Source: Natrinema sp. SYSU A 869 (GTDB lineage: Archaea; Halobacteriota; Halobacteria; Halobacteriales; Natrialbaceae). Taken from it: a stretch of DNA of 64,000 bases. The notes beneath the pieces are model-generated. The model saw only the letters and a list, made by a program, of their open reading frames with translations. It did no database searches and was not told the origin of the DNA. Each line of letters opens with the position of its first letter. Positions within the stretch are counted from its first letter, which is position 1. A program made the translations under genes and the position numbers. The stretch lies in the NCBI RefSeq assembly GCF_019879105.1, contig NZ_CP082247.1, forward strand, positions 248,001 through 312,000, read 5' to 3'. Below are positions 1-9,217 of the stretch, one piece after another.

Positions 1-94
1 TAGTTTAGAGACTGATATAGTAATCGCTGAATCATCGACCCACTCCCAAGAAGTGAGCTCGTTGGTAGACCGCCGTTCTAGCCACTCGAACGAA

Positions 95-1138
95 TCATCT
101 CTCCTTTCCCATCTCTATTTCAGAATTAAATTGTGTAAAGAAATCATTCATGAAACTCCATCGGGACGTTCCAAGACGACGTCCGGGTGGCGTATACAAT
201 CGGTCCAATCGCTCTGTTGCCCACTCTCGAAGTAGAGTGATATCTGGAAGATTCGATGTCTTCACTCCAGATACTGATGCGTTATCGATTACCGCGAATT
301 TCTCGCCTGTTCTCCCCGATCTCTCGCCGACAATACAGGCCAGACGGATGAGACCGGATGCGCCAGTTGCATCTAACTTATCTGCATCAAAGAGTAACTT
401 CGCCTCGAGAGTCTCTGGCTCCGGGGAGCTAGACCGAATACTGTGTGTTCGGATACAGTGTTTGATAGCATCGATGCGATCAGTTTCCACCTCTTCGGTC
501 TCAAGAAGATCCGCTGCTTCCACTGTGGCCCATTTGTCGTGATCATTGATACAGAACGATAGCGCATACCTGCGTCTTCAGGCGCGGGTCGAGCGGTAGG
601 CCTATCCGACCAACTGTCGTAGATGGCCGGAACGGATTTCCATCAAAACTGTTTTAGTGTGGTGCGTCGTAGCATAGAGTGCGACGAATACCGTGAGATG
701 CCGTTCCTGAACCACAAAGGATGGCGAACCAGCGGTGGTTCGCACGGCGATGACATGGTATTCGACGGGGCCTGTTTGACCGGGCCACAGCCCTATACAA
801 GGGAGGAAACGAGAGTTCCCCCGGTATGCTGCCGGTTCCCCTTGAGTGCGGGCTGGAACCTCGAACGCCACACCCGGCGGAAATCAGATGGTCGGATTCC
901 ACGCCCTGAAGGGCGTGGAGGAGGTCAATTCCCCCGATCGTTCGAGTGGGCGACCAATGTCGTGTAACCACGCTGCTGCAGAAAGGATCTCTCTCTCAAC
1001 GGTTCCATCACACTCGTTTGCTAACCGAATCGACAAGTCTCGCACCCGTTTCGCATGGAACCGATCGTGTGCGGGGAGGGCATCATCGTAATAAGGCAAC
1101 GACAGCTCTCGAGCGAGATGTCCTAATTCCTGTGACAT
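95..1138 (-). pseudogene. HD-domain phosphohydrolase gene split by a palindromic element
   Basis: Two coding pieces on the minus strand make one HD-superfamily hydrolase of about 220 residues once positions 547-929 are removed. The N-terminal piece (1138 to about 930) has the first His and the WLHDIGRP motif, which supplies the metal-binding HD pair. The C-terminal piece (546 to 95) resumes with DHDKWATVEAA and contains KLLFDADKLDATGA, the conserved distal Asp region. Members hydrolyse phosphate esters of nucleotides or small molecules; the substrate is unknown. The start at 1138 (MSQELGHL) is chosen because the family begins shortly before the first His. The element separates the two halves of the metal site, so the gene should be inactive unless precise excision occurs. 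Confidence 0.8.
547..929. mobile_element. 383-bp palindrome-associated element (IS200/IS605-type, non-autonomous), copy 1
   Basis: This stretch recurs almost identically at 59979-60361, also 383 bp, and the flanks are unrelated. One end carries a hairpin around 567-590 (in copy 2 ACCCGCG pairs with CGCGGGT; here one pair is a wobble). The other end carries a perfect 8-bp hairpin, CCACGCCC-TGAA-GGGCGTGG, at 899-918. Subterminal hairpins, no inverted terminal repeats and no visible target duplication are what non-autonomous IS200/IS605 derivatives (PATEs) look like. It has no convincing reading frame. It disrupts the HD hydrolase gene. A TnpA transposase acting in trans would be needed and none is present in this window. 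Confidence 0.8.
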
Positions 1139-1705
1139 ATGTAGTGTAATAAACACAGATAAGATTACATAATGGTTGTGGAATTTGCATACTGCATCAT
1201 AGGGAACTTCGAACTCGGTTCCTCGCGCAAGCAGACTCCGACACGTCCGAGCGTATTCGTGTTGTCGACAACCTCCAGTGGTCATACCTCGCGCCGTCGG
1301 CACAGATTGAATCTAGTAGGCGGACGACGAGTACGGAACTGAAACTAAACAATTCGTCGCTACCGAAGACGGTGAGAGCCATATCTCAATGATAAATGTA
1401 CCGTTCGTTCGTCGACGAACTCGAGCGCAAGGAGATAATCCACACTCGACTCGATGTCGGCTACTACGAAGGAACGACGAGCAGTGCGAATCGACATGCT
1501 ATCACAACAAATCGAATTCCGATTGCCCAATTTCGCTTCACGACCGTCGCTGGTATCGATAGCGAACACTGGTGTGCCGCCGGATCGTAGTCTCCCTCGA
1601 ATCCTCATCGAGGAGCGAAGACGGTCCCAAACGCGTCCGACACGTCAGATCTTTTCTATCATCTGGTCTCGGAATCCTTATACACCGATAGAAAGAAATG
1701 CCGAT
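1139..1705. other. Spacer without a convincing gene
   Basis: About 570 bases between the HD gene and the PadR gene. Short open frames exist on both strands (about 1396-1590 plus, 1360-1608 minus) but none shows a recognisable family, start signal or conserved pattern. The part next to 1138 should hold the promoter of the HD gene; that next to 1706 holds the PadR TATA box. Confidence 0.5.
1677..1683 (+). promoter_or_regulatory. TATA box of the PadR gene
   Basis: CTTATAC lies 23-29 bases before the ATG at 1706, the spacing expected for a leaderless haloarchaeal transcript. It supports that start over the longer upstream frame. Confidence 0.5.
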
Positions 1706-1999
1706 ATGTACGATCTCACTGGCTTCCAACGTGACCTGCTGTACACGATCGCCGGCCAAGACGAACCACACGGACTCGCGATTAAAGACGAACTCGAGGA
1801 GTACTACGAGAAAGAGATCCATCACGGGCGACTCTATCCGAACCTCGACGAGATCGTCGACAAGGGCCTCGTCGAGAAGGGCGAGCTCGACCGGCGGACG
1901 AATTACTACACGATCACGGCCCGCGGCCGACGTGAACTCGAGGCACGCCGAGAGTGGGAAGACCAATACGTCGTCGAGTTGCTCTCAGAGTCGGAGTAA
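1706..1999 (+). CDS. PadR-family transcriptional regulator
   Basis: A 97-residue winged-helix protein. Residues 1-75 show the PadR fold pattern: MYDLTGFQRDLLYTIAG, then HGLAIKDELEEYY, the recognition region GRLYPNLDEIVDKGLVEKG, and the wing RRTNYYTITARGRREL. PadR proteins are dimeric DNA-binding repressors, often of transport, detoxification or stress genes; this size is typical of the short haloarchaeal type. A longer in-frame upstream extension exists, but the TATA box just before 1706 favours the short form. A hairpin lies about 80 bases downstream. The target is not evident; the following VOC gene is a candidate by position only. Confidence 0.85.
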   Translation: MYDLTGFQRDLLYTIAGQDEPHGLAIKDELEEYYEKEIHHGRLYPNLDEIVDKGLVEKGELDRRTNYYTITARGRRELEARREWEDQYVVELLSESE

Positions 2000-2428
2000 C
2001 GGGACTGGTATCGGCCACCCCGACACGCTCGATTCTTGCGTGTATTGGTCGTGAACTGCCCGCCGTTTTGGAGCACGGAGAGCCGTCATCATCGGCTCTC
2101 ATCGAGATCCGACTCGAATATGGAGCCAGAAAGAATGCGTACGTGACATCCGTCAGGGGTGTCTGGCGTCAATGTTTCATCAGACTTGCCACTCGTTTCA
2201 GCTCGCTGACCGGCTGCGAACACGGAGAAGCCAGGCGTCGTTGCGTTGGGGACGACCTGTCCGCGGCCGTTTTGACGACCTCGGTGACCAGTTCCGCCTA
2301 CGTTTCGCTTTCCTCGTTGATCCGATAAATCGGTGTGGGAGTGGTTGCTTACGGGAAATAAGACCACTTTCAGTTTGCTAGGTGAACGTATTTGTCGACG
2401 AACGATGTTGAGGAAGACGGAGGAGAAT
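2000..2428. other. Spacer between PadR and VOC genes
   Basis: About 430 bases with no convincing gene. It contains the hairpin at 2078-2100 and, just before 2429, a strong Shine-Dalgarno-like GGAGG. Open frames here on both strands look like chance frames. Confidence 0.45.
2078..2100. terminator. Hairpin, possible terminator
   Basis: A perfect 8-bp stem (GAGAGCCG with CGGCTCTC) and 7-base loop, 79 bases after the PadR stop codon. There is no T-run after it, so a role in transcript 3' end formation or stability is inference. Confidence 0.35.
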
Positions 2429-2845
2429 ATGATTGAAAAACTCCGTCTCACCACCCGTCTCGTCGATGACCAAGACGAAGCGCTGCGCTTCTACACCGAG
2501 AAGCTCGGCCTTGTGAAGAAAGCAGACGAGCCATTTGGATCCGATAACCGCTGGGTCACTGTCGCCCCTGAACAAGACGATACCGTGGAGATCGTCCTCG
2601 AACTCCCCGGCTGGTCCGAGGACGAGGAAGAGGCCGACCGTCGAGCCGCAATGGTCGGTGAGCAACCGGCACTCGCCTTTACGGTGGATGATTGCCAGGC
2701 AACGTATGAAACGCTACGCGAACGTGGTATCGAGTTCACAGCCGAGCCTCGAGAACAGCCCTACGGCATCGAAGCCATCGCACGTGACCTCTATGGGAAC
2801 GGCGTCGTCCTCGTCGAACATACACCAGAGACAGAGGCAACATAA
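2429..2845 (+). CDS. VOC-family (glyoxalase/dioxygenase superfamily) protein
   Basis: A 138-residue single-domain vicinal-oxygen-chelate protein. It has LTTRLVDDQDEALRFYTEKL at the start, the typical FYTEKLGL motif, a central ELPGW region, and the closing strand DLYGNGVVLVEH. Members bind a divalent metal and act as lyases, isomerases, dioxygenases or resistance proteins; the closest type is the YP/YCII-like lactoylglutathione-lyase-related group common in archaea. The start at 2429 is chosen because GGAGG lies 6 bases upstream and homologues start at this helix. A longer frame begins at 2333. It is followed at once by a palindromic element. Confidence 0.85.
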   Translation: MIEKLRLTTRLVDDQDEALRFYTEKLGLVKKADEPFGSDNRWVTVAPEQDDTVEIVLELPGWSEDEEEADRRAAMVGEQPALAFTVDDCQATYETLRERGIEFTAEPREQPYGIEAIARDLYGNGVVLVEHTPETEAT

Positions 2846-2853
2846 TGCGGTTG

Positions 2854-3006
2854 CCTACATGCAGGCGCTGTATCCTCGCCCTACTGCGTCCTCAGAACGC
2901 TTCGTGTTCTGATATGCGAACGAGAGCGAAGCTCTCGTTAACGCTAGCGGTCACTTCGATCCCTGCGTTGCTCCTTGAGGATGGGGCAGTAGCGCCTGCA
3001 TGTAGG
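2854..3006. repeat. 153-bp palindromic element with nested hairpins
   Basis: Perfect 16-bp inverted ends (CCTACATGCAGGCGCT at 2854-2869 and its complement at 2991-3006) enclose about 120 bases with two further hairpins: CAGAACGCTTCGTGTTCTG near 2893-2911 and ACGAGAGCGAAGCTCTCGT near 2919-2938. It begins right after the VOC stop codon and codes for nothing. A miniature transposable element, a recombination remnant or a complex RNA 3' structure are all possible. Confidence 0.6.
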
Positions 3007-3076
3007 TAATCGATAACGTCGCGGCCACGTTCGCGTTTATAAGCCTCGGATACGCCATTATCGGTGTGAGAAGGAC

Positions 3077-3365
3077 GTGAGCAGGACGTTGTTTGGCGTC
3101 GTCACTGGACTGGCGCTCGTAGGTGCTGGCAGCGGATTCCTCCTGACGAGCGTACCTCTTTGAGTAGTTCCCGTCTCCGCTTGTGATTCGCCCGGTGAGC
3201 GATATCGTCGGTCTCGGCGCGACGTTTCTCAGCGTCGGTGTGGTGCTGGCGGGTGGAGCGGTCGCATTCGCTCTCGCAACCTGTACGCCACCGACTGAAT
3301 CGGAGTTCGAGGCTGCTGAGCAACCGCGTTCGCTGAAAGAACACCCAGCTGATCAGCTCGATTAA
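3077..3365 (+). pseudogene. Small two-helix membrane protein, apparently frameshifted
   Basis: A GTG at 3077 opens MSRTLFGVVTGLALVGAGSG, a hydrophobic helix that soon meets a stop. A second frame from about 3183 continues with VGLGATFLSVGVVLAGGAVA, a second helix and a charged tail ending at 3365. Together they resemble one small haloarchaeal membrane protein broken by a frameshift. An AT-rich TATA-like sequence (GTTTATAA) lies about 40 bases upstream. No family is recognised. Confidence 0.35.
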
Positions 3366-3687
3366 TGACCTCACAGAGGGACGTCTCTCCTCATTTGTCC
3401 CAGACTGTCGCCGATATTTTGGCACCTACCAGAAGTTGAGACCACGTTGTCCAATGCATATGGGATTGGCATTCGTCTATCACTTCATTTTAACAAGTCT
3501 TCACTGGAAAGCCGATATAGAGAAAGTGCGAACCTACCGCTGTTATTTCTGTCAGCTGACGCTTCCTCTTGGAGCATACAATGGTTAGCAACCACCGACT
3601 CGCTGACCCACGTCCAAGTCGGGTTTGGGGTTCTGGCCATCCTCGCCGGGAACTTCACACCTATCCTTCGCAACTGAGAACAGTCCT
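3366..3687. other. Spacer; weak open frame only
   Basis: About 320 bases before the tandem repeat. A 76-residue plus-strand frame at 3447-3677 ends with a hydrophobic stretch (VGFGVLAILAGNF) but has no family signature; a remnant of a membrane protein is possible but unsupported. Confidence 0.3.
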
Positions 3688-3867
3688 GTGAACACCCCTC
3701 TAAATCGGGTCTAAGTGGGTCCCGTGAACACCCCTCTAAATCGGGTCTAAGTGGGTCCCGTGAACACCCCTCTAAATCGGGTCTAAGTGGGTCCCGTGAA
3801 CACCCCTCTAAATCGGGTCTAAGTGGGTCCCGTGAACACCCCTCTAAATCGGGTCTAAGTGGGTCCC
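3688..3867. repeat. Five perfect 36-bp tandem repeats
   Basis: Five identical units of 36 bp start at 3688, 3724, 3760, 3796 and 3832; each begins GTGAACACCCCTCTAAATCG. A sixth copy is cut after GTG. There are no spacers between units. The array ends 14 bases before the start codon of the PLP-enzyme gene, so it lies in the promoter or leader region. The unit is a multiple of three and is open on the minus strand as a 12-residue repeat (DPLRPDLEGCSR), which is probably incidental. Perfect identity suggests recent expansion. Confidence 0.9.
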
Positions 3868-3881
3868 GTGGAGAGTATCTG

Positions 3882-5066
3882 ATGACACGACACAATAGCC
3901 AATCCGACAGGAATCGATTCGCAACCATCGCAGTCGGCGCAGCTGAAACCGAGACGCACCCTCATAGAGATGGAACGAACGACGTCGTCCCGCCGATCCA
4001 TCTTTCGACTACGTTCGAGTGGGCCAGCGGGAAGGACGCCAATAAACACGACTATTCGCGCGAGAGCAATCCGACGCGGGCAGCCCTTGAAGAGCAGTTA
4101 GCCTGCCTCGAAGGCGGCGAGCATGGGTTGGCGTTCGCCTCCGGAATGGCCGCCACATCGACAACGATGCTGTCGCTAGCCCCCCCGGGAGGCCACGTCG
4201 TCTCCTCGGACACCATCTATAGCGGAACCGAAAAGCTGCTCACGGAACACATGGCCGGACATCTCGGCGTTGACATCGACTTTGTTGACGCCCGTGACCC
4301 CGACAACGTCGCCGATGTAGTCAACGCGAACACTGACTTGATCTGGGCAGAAACACCGTCGAACCCCTTGATCAGGTTGTGCGATATCCAAACGATAGCC
4401 GACATCGCCGATGACCACAATGCCTTGTTCGGCGTGGACAGTACCTTTGCGAGTCCGTACTGCCAAGCCCCGCTCGAACTGGGTGCCGACATCGTTGTCC
4501 ACAGCACTACCAAGTATCTCAACGGGCACTCCGACTCGATCGGTGGTGCCGTTATCACCGACGATGAGGGAGTTTACGAGCAATTGGCGTTCGCGCAGCG
4601 AGTTGGGCTTGGGAATATGCTTTCGCCGTTCGACTGCTACCTCGTTGCGCGAGGCATCAAGACGCTGCCCGCGCGGATGGAGCATCACGAGAAGAACGCA
4701 ATGGCAGTTGCCCGGTTCCTCGAAAGCCACGATCGGGTCGCTCGTGTTCACTATCCGGGTCTTGAGAGCCACCCGCAACACGATCTTGCGAGTGAGCAGA
4801 TGTCGGGGTACAGCGGGATGCTGTCCTTCGAGTTCGATGGGACACTCATCGAACTTGAGGCGTTCGTCGAGGGACTTGAGGTATTCACGCCGGGAGCCAG
4901 TCTCGGTGGGGTCGAGAGCCTTGTTGAGGTCCCGTCACTAATGATCCCTGATGAGTTCAGTCGGAGTGAGGAGTCAGCGGAGATTCCCGAGACGTTGGTT
5001 CGGGTATCCGTTGGCCTCGAAGACGCCGATGACCTCTGCCGAGATCTCCGGACGGCGCTACCGTAG
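3882..5066 (+). CDS. Trans-sulfuration family PLP enzyme (cystathionine gamma-synthase/lyase or methionine gamma-lyase type)
   Basis: A 394-residue protein of normal length for the Cys/Met metabolism PLP family. Visible signatures: PPIHLSTTFEW near the N-terminus, YSRESNPTRAALEEQLACLE (phosphate-binding Tyr-Arg loop), the GLAFASGMAA loop, and HSTTKYLNGHSD around residue 210, where the Lys forms the Schiff base with PLP. C-terminal SLGGVESLVEVPS is the substrate-carboxylate region. It catalyses gamma- or beta-replacement/elimination on cysteine, homocysteine, cystathionine or methionine precursors in the cytosol. Which reaction cannot be told from sequence alone. The 36-bp tandem repeats just upstream may influence expression. 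Confidence 0.9.
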   Translation: MTRHNSQSDRNRFATIAVGAAETETHPHRDGTNDVVPPIHLSTTFEWASGKDANKHDYSRESNPTRAALEEQLACLEGGEHGLAFASGMAATSTTMLSLAPPGGHVVSSDTIYSGTEKLLTEHMAGHLGVDIDFVDARDPDNVADVVNANTDLIWAETPSNPLIRLCDIQTIADIADDHNALFGVDSTFASPYCQAPLELGADIVVHSTTKYLNGHSDSIGGAVITDDEGVYEQLAFAQRVGLGNMLSPFDCYLVARGIKTLPARMEHHEKNAMAVARFLESHDRVARVHYPGLESHPQHDLASEQMSGYSGMLSFEFDGTLIELEAFVEGLEVFTPGASLGGVESLVEVPSLMIPDEFSRSEESAEIPETLVRVSVGLEDADDLCRDLRTALP

Positions 5067-5178
5067 GCGAACGTCCCCGTTCCTCCCGACCGTCCCGATC
5101 CGCAAGTTGGTCACTTGTCCACCGGATGTGACAGCCACAAGCGGGAAGCTGAACTGTCTCAAAACAAGAGAGTGCAAA

Positions 5179-5670
5179 TTATTCGAGTGGTTCGATTACG
5201 TCTCCGGGGCGAATCATCCCATCCTCGAGAATGTCCACTCGGAGCCCACCTCGGTGAGTAAGTGCCTGCAAGACGCCGTCCTGAGTGATGCGCTGAAGAT
5301 GATTACACGGTTCACACAGCCGATCACCTCGACAGATGACATCACCGACTCGGAATCGTTGTCCAACGAGATGATTGAGTGCGACATCACGGGTTTCGAT
5401 GTTTCGTCGGTGTTCTCCCGGTGTGAGTTCGATTCCTGCTTCACGTTCGATTGCTGTTACAGCCTCTTGCTCGATCAACGTGAGGTCGTACCCATCGTGG
5501 CGTTCCTCATCTGGCTCCCACTTGACGAAGGTTCCCGTCTCAATCTCGCTAAAGTAGCGATCACCTCGGAGTCCCTTTCCGGCAACTGCTTCAACGTCGG
5601 TTTGTTCTTCCATCTCCGCTTCGGCTTCAGGTGCGATAAAAACCCGTTCGACAGTTCCGCTCCCAGTCAT
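5179..5670 (-). CDS. MOSC-domain protein
   Basis: 163 residues covering a stand-alone MOSC (molybdenum cofactor sulfurase C-terminal) domain. Signatures include GKGLRGDRYF near residue 35, LTLIEQEAVTAIE, GEHRRNIETRDVALNHLVGQRF, and the conserved Cys in LCEPCNHLQ with GGLRVDILEDG near the end. MOSC domains bind molybdenum cofactor or move sulfur from a conserved Cys. The neighbouring convergent Cys/Met enzyme gives a sulfur-linked context. Its start at 5670 follows directly from the family alignment. Function in this organism is inferred from the domain only. Confidence 0.88.
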   Translation of the reverse strand: MTGSGTVERVFIAPEAEAEMEEQTDVEAVAGKGLRGDRYFSEIETGTFVKWEPDEERHDGYDLTLIEQEAVTAIEREAGIELTPGEHRRNIETRDVALNHLVGQRFRVGDVICRGDRLCEPCNHLQRITQDGVLQALTHRGGLRVDILEDGMIRPGDVIEPLE

Positions 5671-5929
5671 GTATGCTATGCGCGTTTAGCACAGCATAAA
5701 CACTTGGATGTAGGTGCTGTTGACAAGGTAACTCAGCGGTATGTCTGCAAACCATACCGAATGGCTGGTTCATTGACTTCCAAGTGAAACCGTGCGCTGA
5801 ACTCATCCTCTATATTCAGCAGGCTTCGCTTGACAGCTATCGGAGGAATCGATTGCTGCGCCGTTACCTACTTGACCTGTACTGAGCAGTATAGATAGGC
5901 TCTTGCGCTCGAGTCAAAAGCGTTCGCCA

Positions 5930-7586
5930 ATGGCCTCGACACAGGATTCGCGACGCGATGTCTTTCGAGCGATCGCAACGGATTCGTACCGAGAGTGGCC
6001 AGCGTACGACACGACAAGGTTGTACGATCGCAGTTCGCTCGGGGCACTCGAAGAAGATATTCGGACTGTCGCATTGGTCTGGTTTGCTCGCGAAGACCAC
6101 AACTCGGTTGACGAGTTCATTTGTGAACTCCCGTTGAAATACGCTGATCTGACTCCACATGATCAGTACGACGAGCCAGCAACGTACGCAATGCGAACGC
6201 TGGCACGGGCGTTTTTGCTGAAAGAAGCCTACGGCTGGGATCATGAAACAGCACTCCTCAAACACCTCAAAAACCGGCCATCGATCCAACAGCAGCTTGG
6301 CTTCGAGACGGTTCCCGATCAATCAACACTCTGGCGGACGTGGCACTGCAGGTTCCCACCTGATCTGCGGGAGACAATCAAGAAGAGCGCACGAACCGTT
6401 CTCATCAACGCCAACAGGGAAGGCAGCGACGTTCCCAGAGACCCGCTTCGTAACTCTGAGAGCCATGAAGAGACCAGTCCCACCGATTACGAAGTGCTCA
6501 CCCATGCAGACGAGATTACTGAACAGGTGAGTCATATTGTTTATCCGGCGTTCTCGCTCAATCGCGGAGACAGCTGTGAGATTCATCCGAACGCGTTCTG
6601 GGATCTCCAGACGTATCTCGGGCTCCGAGAGAACCTGGCGGCGAACGAAGGAGCACGCAGCTTTCTCTATGACTCTCAGCGGGACCGGACACCGTTGGGA
6701 CACGCTCATCGAGCGCACATCCGTGGTCTCTCGATCGAGTCGGTTCGCGAGATGTATCACGAGGCATTGCAGCGGCTCATCGACCAAGTGTCGGAGACAG
6801 ATGCTTTCCACCGTGCTGGATCTGTTGCAATCGATACGACCGAGGCAGAGCCGTTCACAGACGATCGAACGGGCCACGAGGACGAGATTTTCGGCACAAG
6901 GGATGGTGACTATGCCTACCAGTGGGCGACCGTACAGTTGGTTGGAAAGGCTGTTCCATTGGTGCTAGATGCCCGGCCGATCCGAAAGGGAGAGAGTCGT
7001 CGCAAGATCATTGAGGACCTGCTAGACTCCGCGAAGGACCTTGTTCACGTCGATCGTGTGTTAATGGATCGAGCATTCGACAGTCAGCATATCCTCGAAG
7101 AAATCGATCAACGCGGACTCGGATACGTTGTTCGAAGCGGATGCACACGAGTGAACGAGCTCAAGCAAAGCGTCTACTTCGGTGGGATCAAGATCGCTAT
7201 GTCACTGACCGCAAACTGCACTTGGGAAGGAATGAGTGGCATGAGACGACACTGATCTACGACGACGAGAGAACGCGGAGAGTTCCGATTACACGCAGTA
7301 TAGCGTTTTTATGACGAACTGTCGTCCAGGAGCAGTTCATTTCTATGATTCGCGGTGGGAAATCGAGAGTGGCTATAAGTGTATCAAGCGGTTCATGGCA
7401 GCGACGACGTCGAAGAACTTTGTTCTGCGGTTCTTCTATTTCGCCTTTGCGTGTTTGCTGTATTCGATCTGGCGAGCTGTTGATCTTCTCGTGCAGATCG
7501 AATTGACTGGTGAGTACGAGCATACGCCACTGGTAACGGCTGATAACACGCTCACGCTGCTGAAGAAGGAAACAGGAATTGGGTGA
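5930..7586 (+). pseudogene. IS4-superfamily DDE transposase with two frameshifts
   Basis: Reading 5930 to about 7190, shifting one base, then shifting again at a T-run near 7305-7309, gives one transposase of about 550 residues. The first acidic residue is in AIDTTEAEPF, the second in VLMDRAFDSQ, and the Glu in SRWEIESGYKCIKRF, the YREK-like region of IS4-type elements. The last part contains the hydrophobic FFYFAFACLLYSIWR typical of haloarchaeal members. Both shifts behave as single-base deletions, and the second sits in a homopolymer. It resembles the intact transposase at 11933-13546 in organisation, but they are clearly different elements. Element ends were not identified. Confidence 0.75.
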
Positions 7587-7947
7587 GGAGCCACTCTACC
7601 CGCGTGAAAGAGCTGTTTCTGAGTGGCGACACTGAAGGGGATCTCGGAAGATCGCCGAACCTATTTTTCTGATTAATAGAAATTAGCGGCTGAGGTGGAG
7701 TCTGAAGTATCACCGCTGGACTGTTTTGTCTGAATTCACGCTCTATAGGCCTGCTAAACCTACTGTAGTCTTATCTCACAGCCTCGGAGGATGGATTTGT
7801 TGTGCGCCTTTCTTTCGGCGTGATTCGTAGTGGACTACCTGCTCAGTACATTTGCGAATTTACCAGTGGAACTAACCTTGATACAGATTGTGTTCCAAAA
7901 CTACATTGGAAACAGAGCGCAGACATCTCGATGAATGCTCCGTCAGA
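7587..7947. other. Spacer after the transposase
   Basis: About 360 AT-richer bases with no convincing gene; part is presumably the right end of the insertion sequence. AGCAGGC near 5818 recurs inverted near 7748 (GCCTGCT), but the match is too short to call terminal repeats. Confidence 0.35.
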
Positions 7948-9027
7948 TTAAGTCTTCATCCCATGTCCAGTGAGGGGCATCACCACGTCTGCATCTTTCG
8001 CAAGCGTTCCGCTTTCTCGATACGCCGCAAGTGCCGCAGGTGCGATTGCAGAGGTTGGTTCCACGTAGAACCCTTTCCTGTGGAGGCGATCTAACTCCGT
8101 CTGCACGGCATCTTCCGCAATGGCAATCGCATCACCATCGGTCTCAGCAATCGCATCTAGGAGCTGTTGTTTCCGCGTCGGCTCCCGTATCTGGATGCCG
8201 TCCGCGACATCATTCTCACCCTCGGGGACCTCGTGGAGTTCGCTCGCAATCGGAGCGTAGCCGGCGGCTTGCGCACCGAGTAGACGCGGAACTGAATCAA
8301 TCCATCCCGCTTCAGACAATGCCTTGAAACCACGGTACACGCCCAGGAACAGGGTCCCATGACCGAGTGGCATCACAATCGCATCAGGGACGCTCCAGTC
8401 ACGTTGGAGCGCGACCTCGTACGCGAACGTCGCCGTTCCTGCGAAGAACGCTGGACTCCACGAATGACTCGCGTACCACGCGTCGCCAGATTCGACGGCA
8501 TCGATGCAGGCATCAGTCACAGCTTGGCGTCCGCCTTCAATTCGAACAGGCGTCGCACCAGCCCGTTCGATCGCTCGGAGCTTCGACTCTTTCACCTCCG
8601 CTGGGACGTAGATCTCCGCATCGATGCCTGCTTGGGCGGCGTAGGTTGCGATGGCAGCACCAGCGTTCCCCGACGAATCTTCGACGACTCGATCTGCGCC
8701 ACACGCTATCGCGTGGCTAATAGTCGTGGTTGCACCCCGATCCTTGAAGCTCCCCGTCGGGGAGACGTATTCGAGCTTGAACTGGGCGTCCCAGGTCGAT
8801 GATGGGATCAGCGGCGTCATTCCTTCGCCGAGAGAGGGACCTTTCTCGACGGGAATGAACATATCAAAAGACCAGAGTCCGTCTCGCGTGTCGAACTGAC
8901 CGGGGTCTGGCCGGTCGTACTCCGGAAGCGGTTGCTGAGCGAAGTCGAGGACACCGCCACACTGACACCGCCACTGATCGCTGTATGTCCGGCCACACGA
9001 GGAACAGACAAGTTCTGGGGTAGTCAT
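7948..9027 (-). CDS. thrC: Threonine synthase-like PLP enzyme
   Basis: 359 residues, fold-type II PLP enzyme. The N-terminus has a zinc-ribbon-like CSSCG...CQCGG pair as in archaeal threonine synthases. PTGSFKDRGATTTI holds the PLP-binding Lys near residue 94; EDSSGNAGAAIATYAA is the Asn-containing loop; GHGTLF is the phosphate-binding glycine loop. It would convert O-phosphohomoserine to threonine and phosphate. Related enzymes act on cysteate or diaminopropionate, so threonine synthase is the best but not the only reading. It is divergent from the asparaginase gene, with about 190 bases between starts. Confidence 0.85.
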   Translation of the reverse strand: MTTPELVCSSCGRTYSDQWRCQCGGVLDFAQQPLPEYDRPDPGQFDTRDGLWSFDMFIPVEKGPSLGEGMTPLIPSSTWDAQFKLEYVSPTGSFKDRGATTTISHAIACGADRVVEDSSGNAGAAIATYAAQAGIDAEIYVPAEVKESKLRAIERAGATPVRIEGGRQAVTDACIDAVESGDAWYASHSWSPAFFAGTATFAYEVALQRDWSVPDAIVMPLGHGTLFLGVYRGFKALSEAGWIDSVPRLLGAQAAGYAPIASELHEVPEGENDVADGIQIREPTRKQQLLDAIAETDGDAIAIAEDAVQTELDRLHRKGFYVEPTSAIAPAALAAYRESGTLAKDADVVMPLTGHGMKT

Positions 9028-9217
9028 ACTCTCTCTTTGTCACTGGGAGTCATATGAACACCGATAGCGGTAGCGCGACGTCTTGACCGAAGACGGAAGG
9101 GGTCTCATACTCTGGAGCGGCTCTGGTGGAAAGAGGACGCACTGATCGTTCTCTCCCAGCAACGTCCCGAGTAAGGCAATGAGAGGATATTAGAGATTCG
9201 CGTCGAAAGCCCTGGCA

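Noticed and set aside
3688-3867. CRISPR array (36-bp repeats)
   Set aside because: The repeats touch each other with no spacers and no cas genes are near; they are a simple tandem repeat.
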